From an uncultured Roseburia sp. (GTDB lineage: Bacteria; Bacillota; Clostridia; Lachnospirales; Lachnospiraceae), in the NCBI GenBank assembly GCA_947649645.1, contig CANSSP010000006.1, forward strand, positions 78,121 to 142,120: a stretch of DNA of 64,000 nucleotides, written 5' to 3'. Each line of letters opens with the position of its first letter. The first letter of the stretch is position 1. Below are positions 63,959 through 64,000 of this stretch, piece after piece. The position numbers and the translations under genes were made by a program. A model generated the notes under the pieces. It saw only the letters and a program-made list of their open reading frames with translations, ran no database searches and was not told where the DNA came from.

Positions 63959-64000
63959 CTCCTAAGTAGACAAGGTAAATAACCAAAATCTACTTAGGAG
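63959..64000. repeat. 12-bp inverted repeat at the window end
   Basis: CTCCTAAGTAGA (63959-63970) and TCTACTTAGGAG (63989-64000) are perfect complements around an 18-base loop. The repeat may extend past the window. There is no T run. It could be a mobile-element end, a terminator stem or a hairpin repeat interrupting the spoVA operon after spoVAC. Confidence 0.65.

Noticed and set aside
1..64000. CRISPR arrays, tRNA and rRNA genes
   Set aside because: No regularly spaced repeats and no cloverleaf or rRNA-like stretches were noticed while reading. A tRNA scan was not possible here.

Overview
The window looks like the chromosome of an endospore-forming, low-to-mid GC Gram-positive anaerobe of the Clostridia, most likely Lachnospiraceae (inference). 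The evidence is strong AGGAGG-type ribosome sites, a CIRCE operator in front of clpB, spoVAA-AB-AC at the right end, and clostridial-type housekeeping genes (dnaE, pfkA, a small alarmone synthetase, a TrmH-type methylase). No rRNA, tRNA or CRISPR array was seen.

Layout. (1) About 1-9.1 kb: an AT-rich surface-glycan locus with glycosyltransferases, a flippase, CDP-glucose synthesis and dehydration (rfbF, rfbG), an acyltransferase and an FAD enzyme. Two adjacent genes carry long poly-G runs; the acyltransferase is out of frame at G8, and the FAD gene is in frame at G9. (2) About 9.3-16.1 kb: a RADAR-type anti-phage locus, rdrA (ATPase) and rdrB (adenosine deaminase), preceded by an unfamiliar helical-repeat protein. 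(3) 16.4-17.5 kb: a tyrosine recombinase followed directly by a 109-bp segment between 27-bp inverted repeats. The segment holds a consensus -35 box that pairs with a -10 box inside either repeat, so it reads as an invertible promoter. In this sequence it points away from the next operon (predicted OFF).

(4) 17.5-38.2 kb: a long same-strand operon that looks like an undescribed type II fatty-acid/polyketide-like pathway. It has an AccD-AccA fusion, an acyl carrier protein, a ketosynthase plus a dead ketosynthase (chain-length-factor-like), FabZ, two FabG-like reductases, a hot-dog thioesterase, two BtrH-like acyltransferases, three FAD oxidoreductases, a class III aminotransferase, a radical SAM enzyme, a phosphopantetheinyl transferase and a MacB-like exporter. 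With the switch in front, this suggests a phase-variable, exported, amino-modified, unsaturated acyl product (inference).

(5) 38.4-44.9 kb: a vWA protein, PP2C phosphatase, Ser/Thr kinase with zinc ribbon, GrpE-like protein and Hsp70, i.e. a TerY-P-like phosphosignalling set joined to a chaperone pair. (6) 45-64 kb: mostly core genes: polyphosphate:AMP phosphotransferase, an LTA-synthase-like enzyme, a response-regulator diguanylate cyclase, an ABC exporter on the minus strand, clpB, dnaE, pfkA, an rRNA/tRNA methylase, a small alarmone synthetase, a split ThrE exporter on the minus strand, and spoVAA-AC. The window ends in an inverted repeat.
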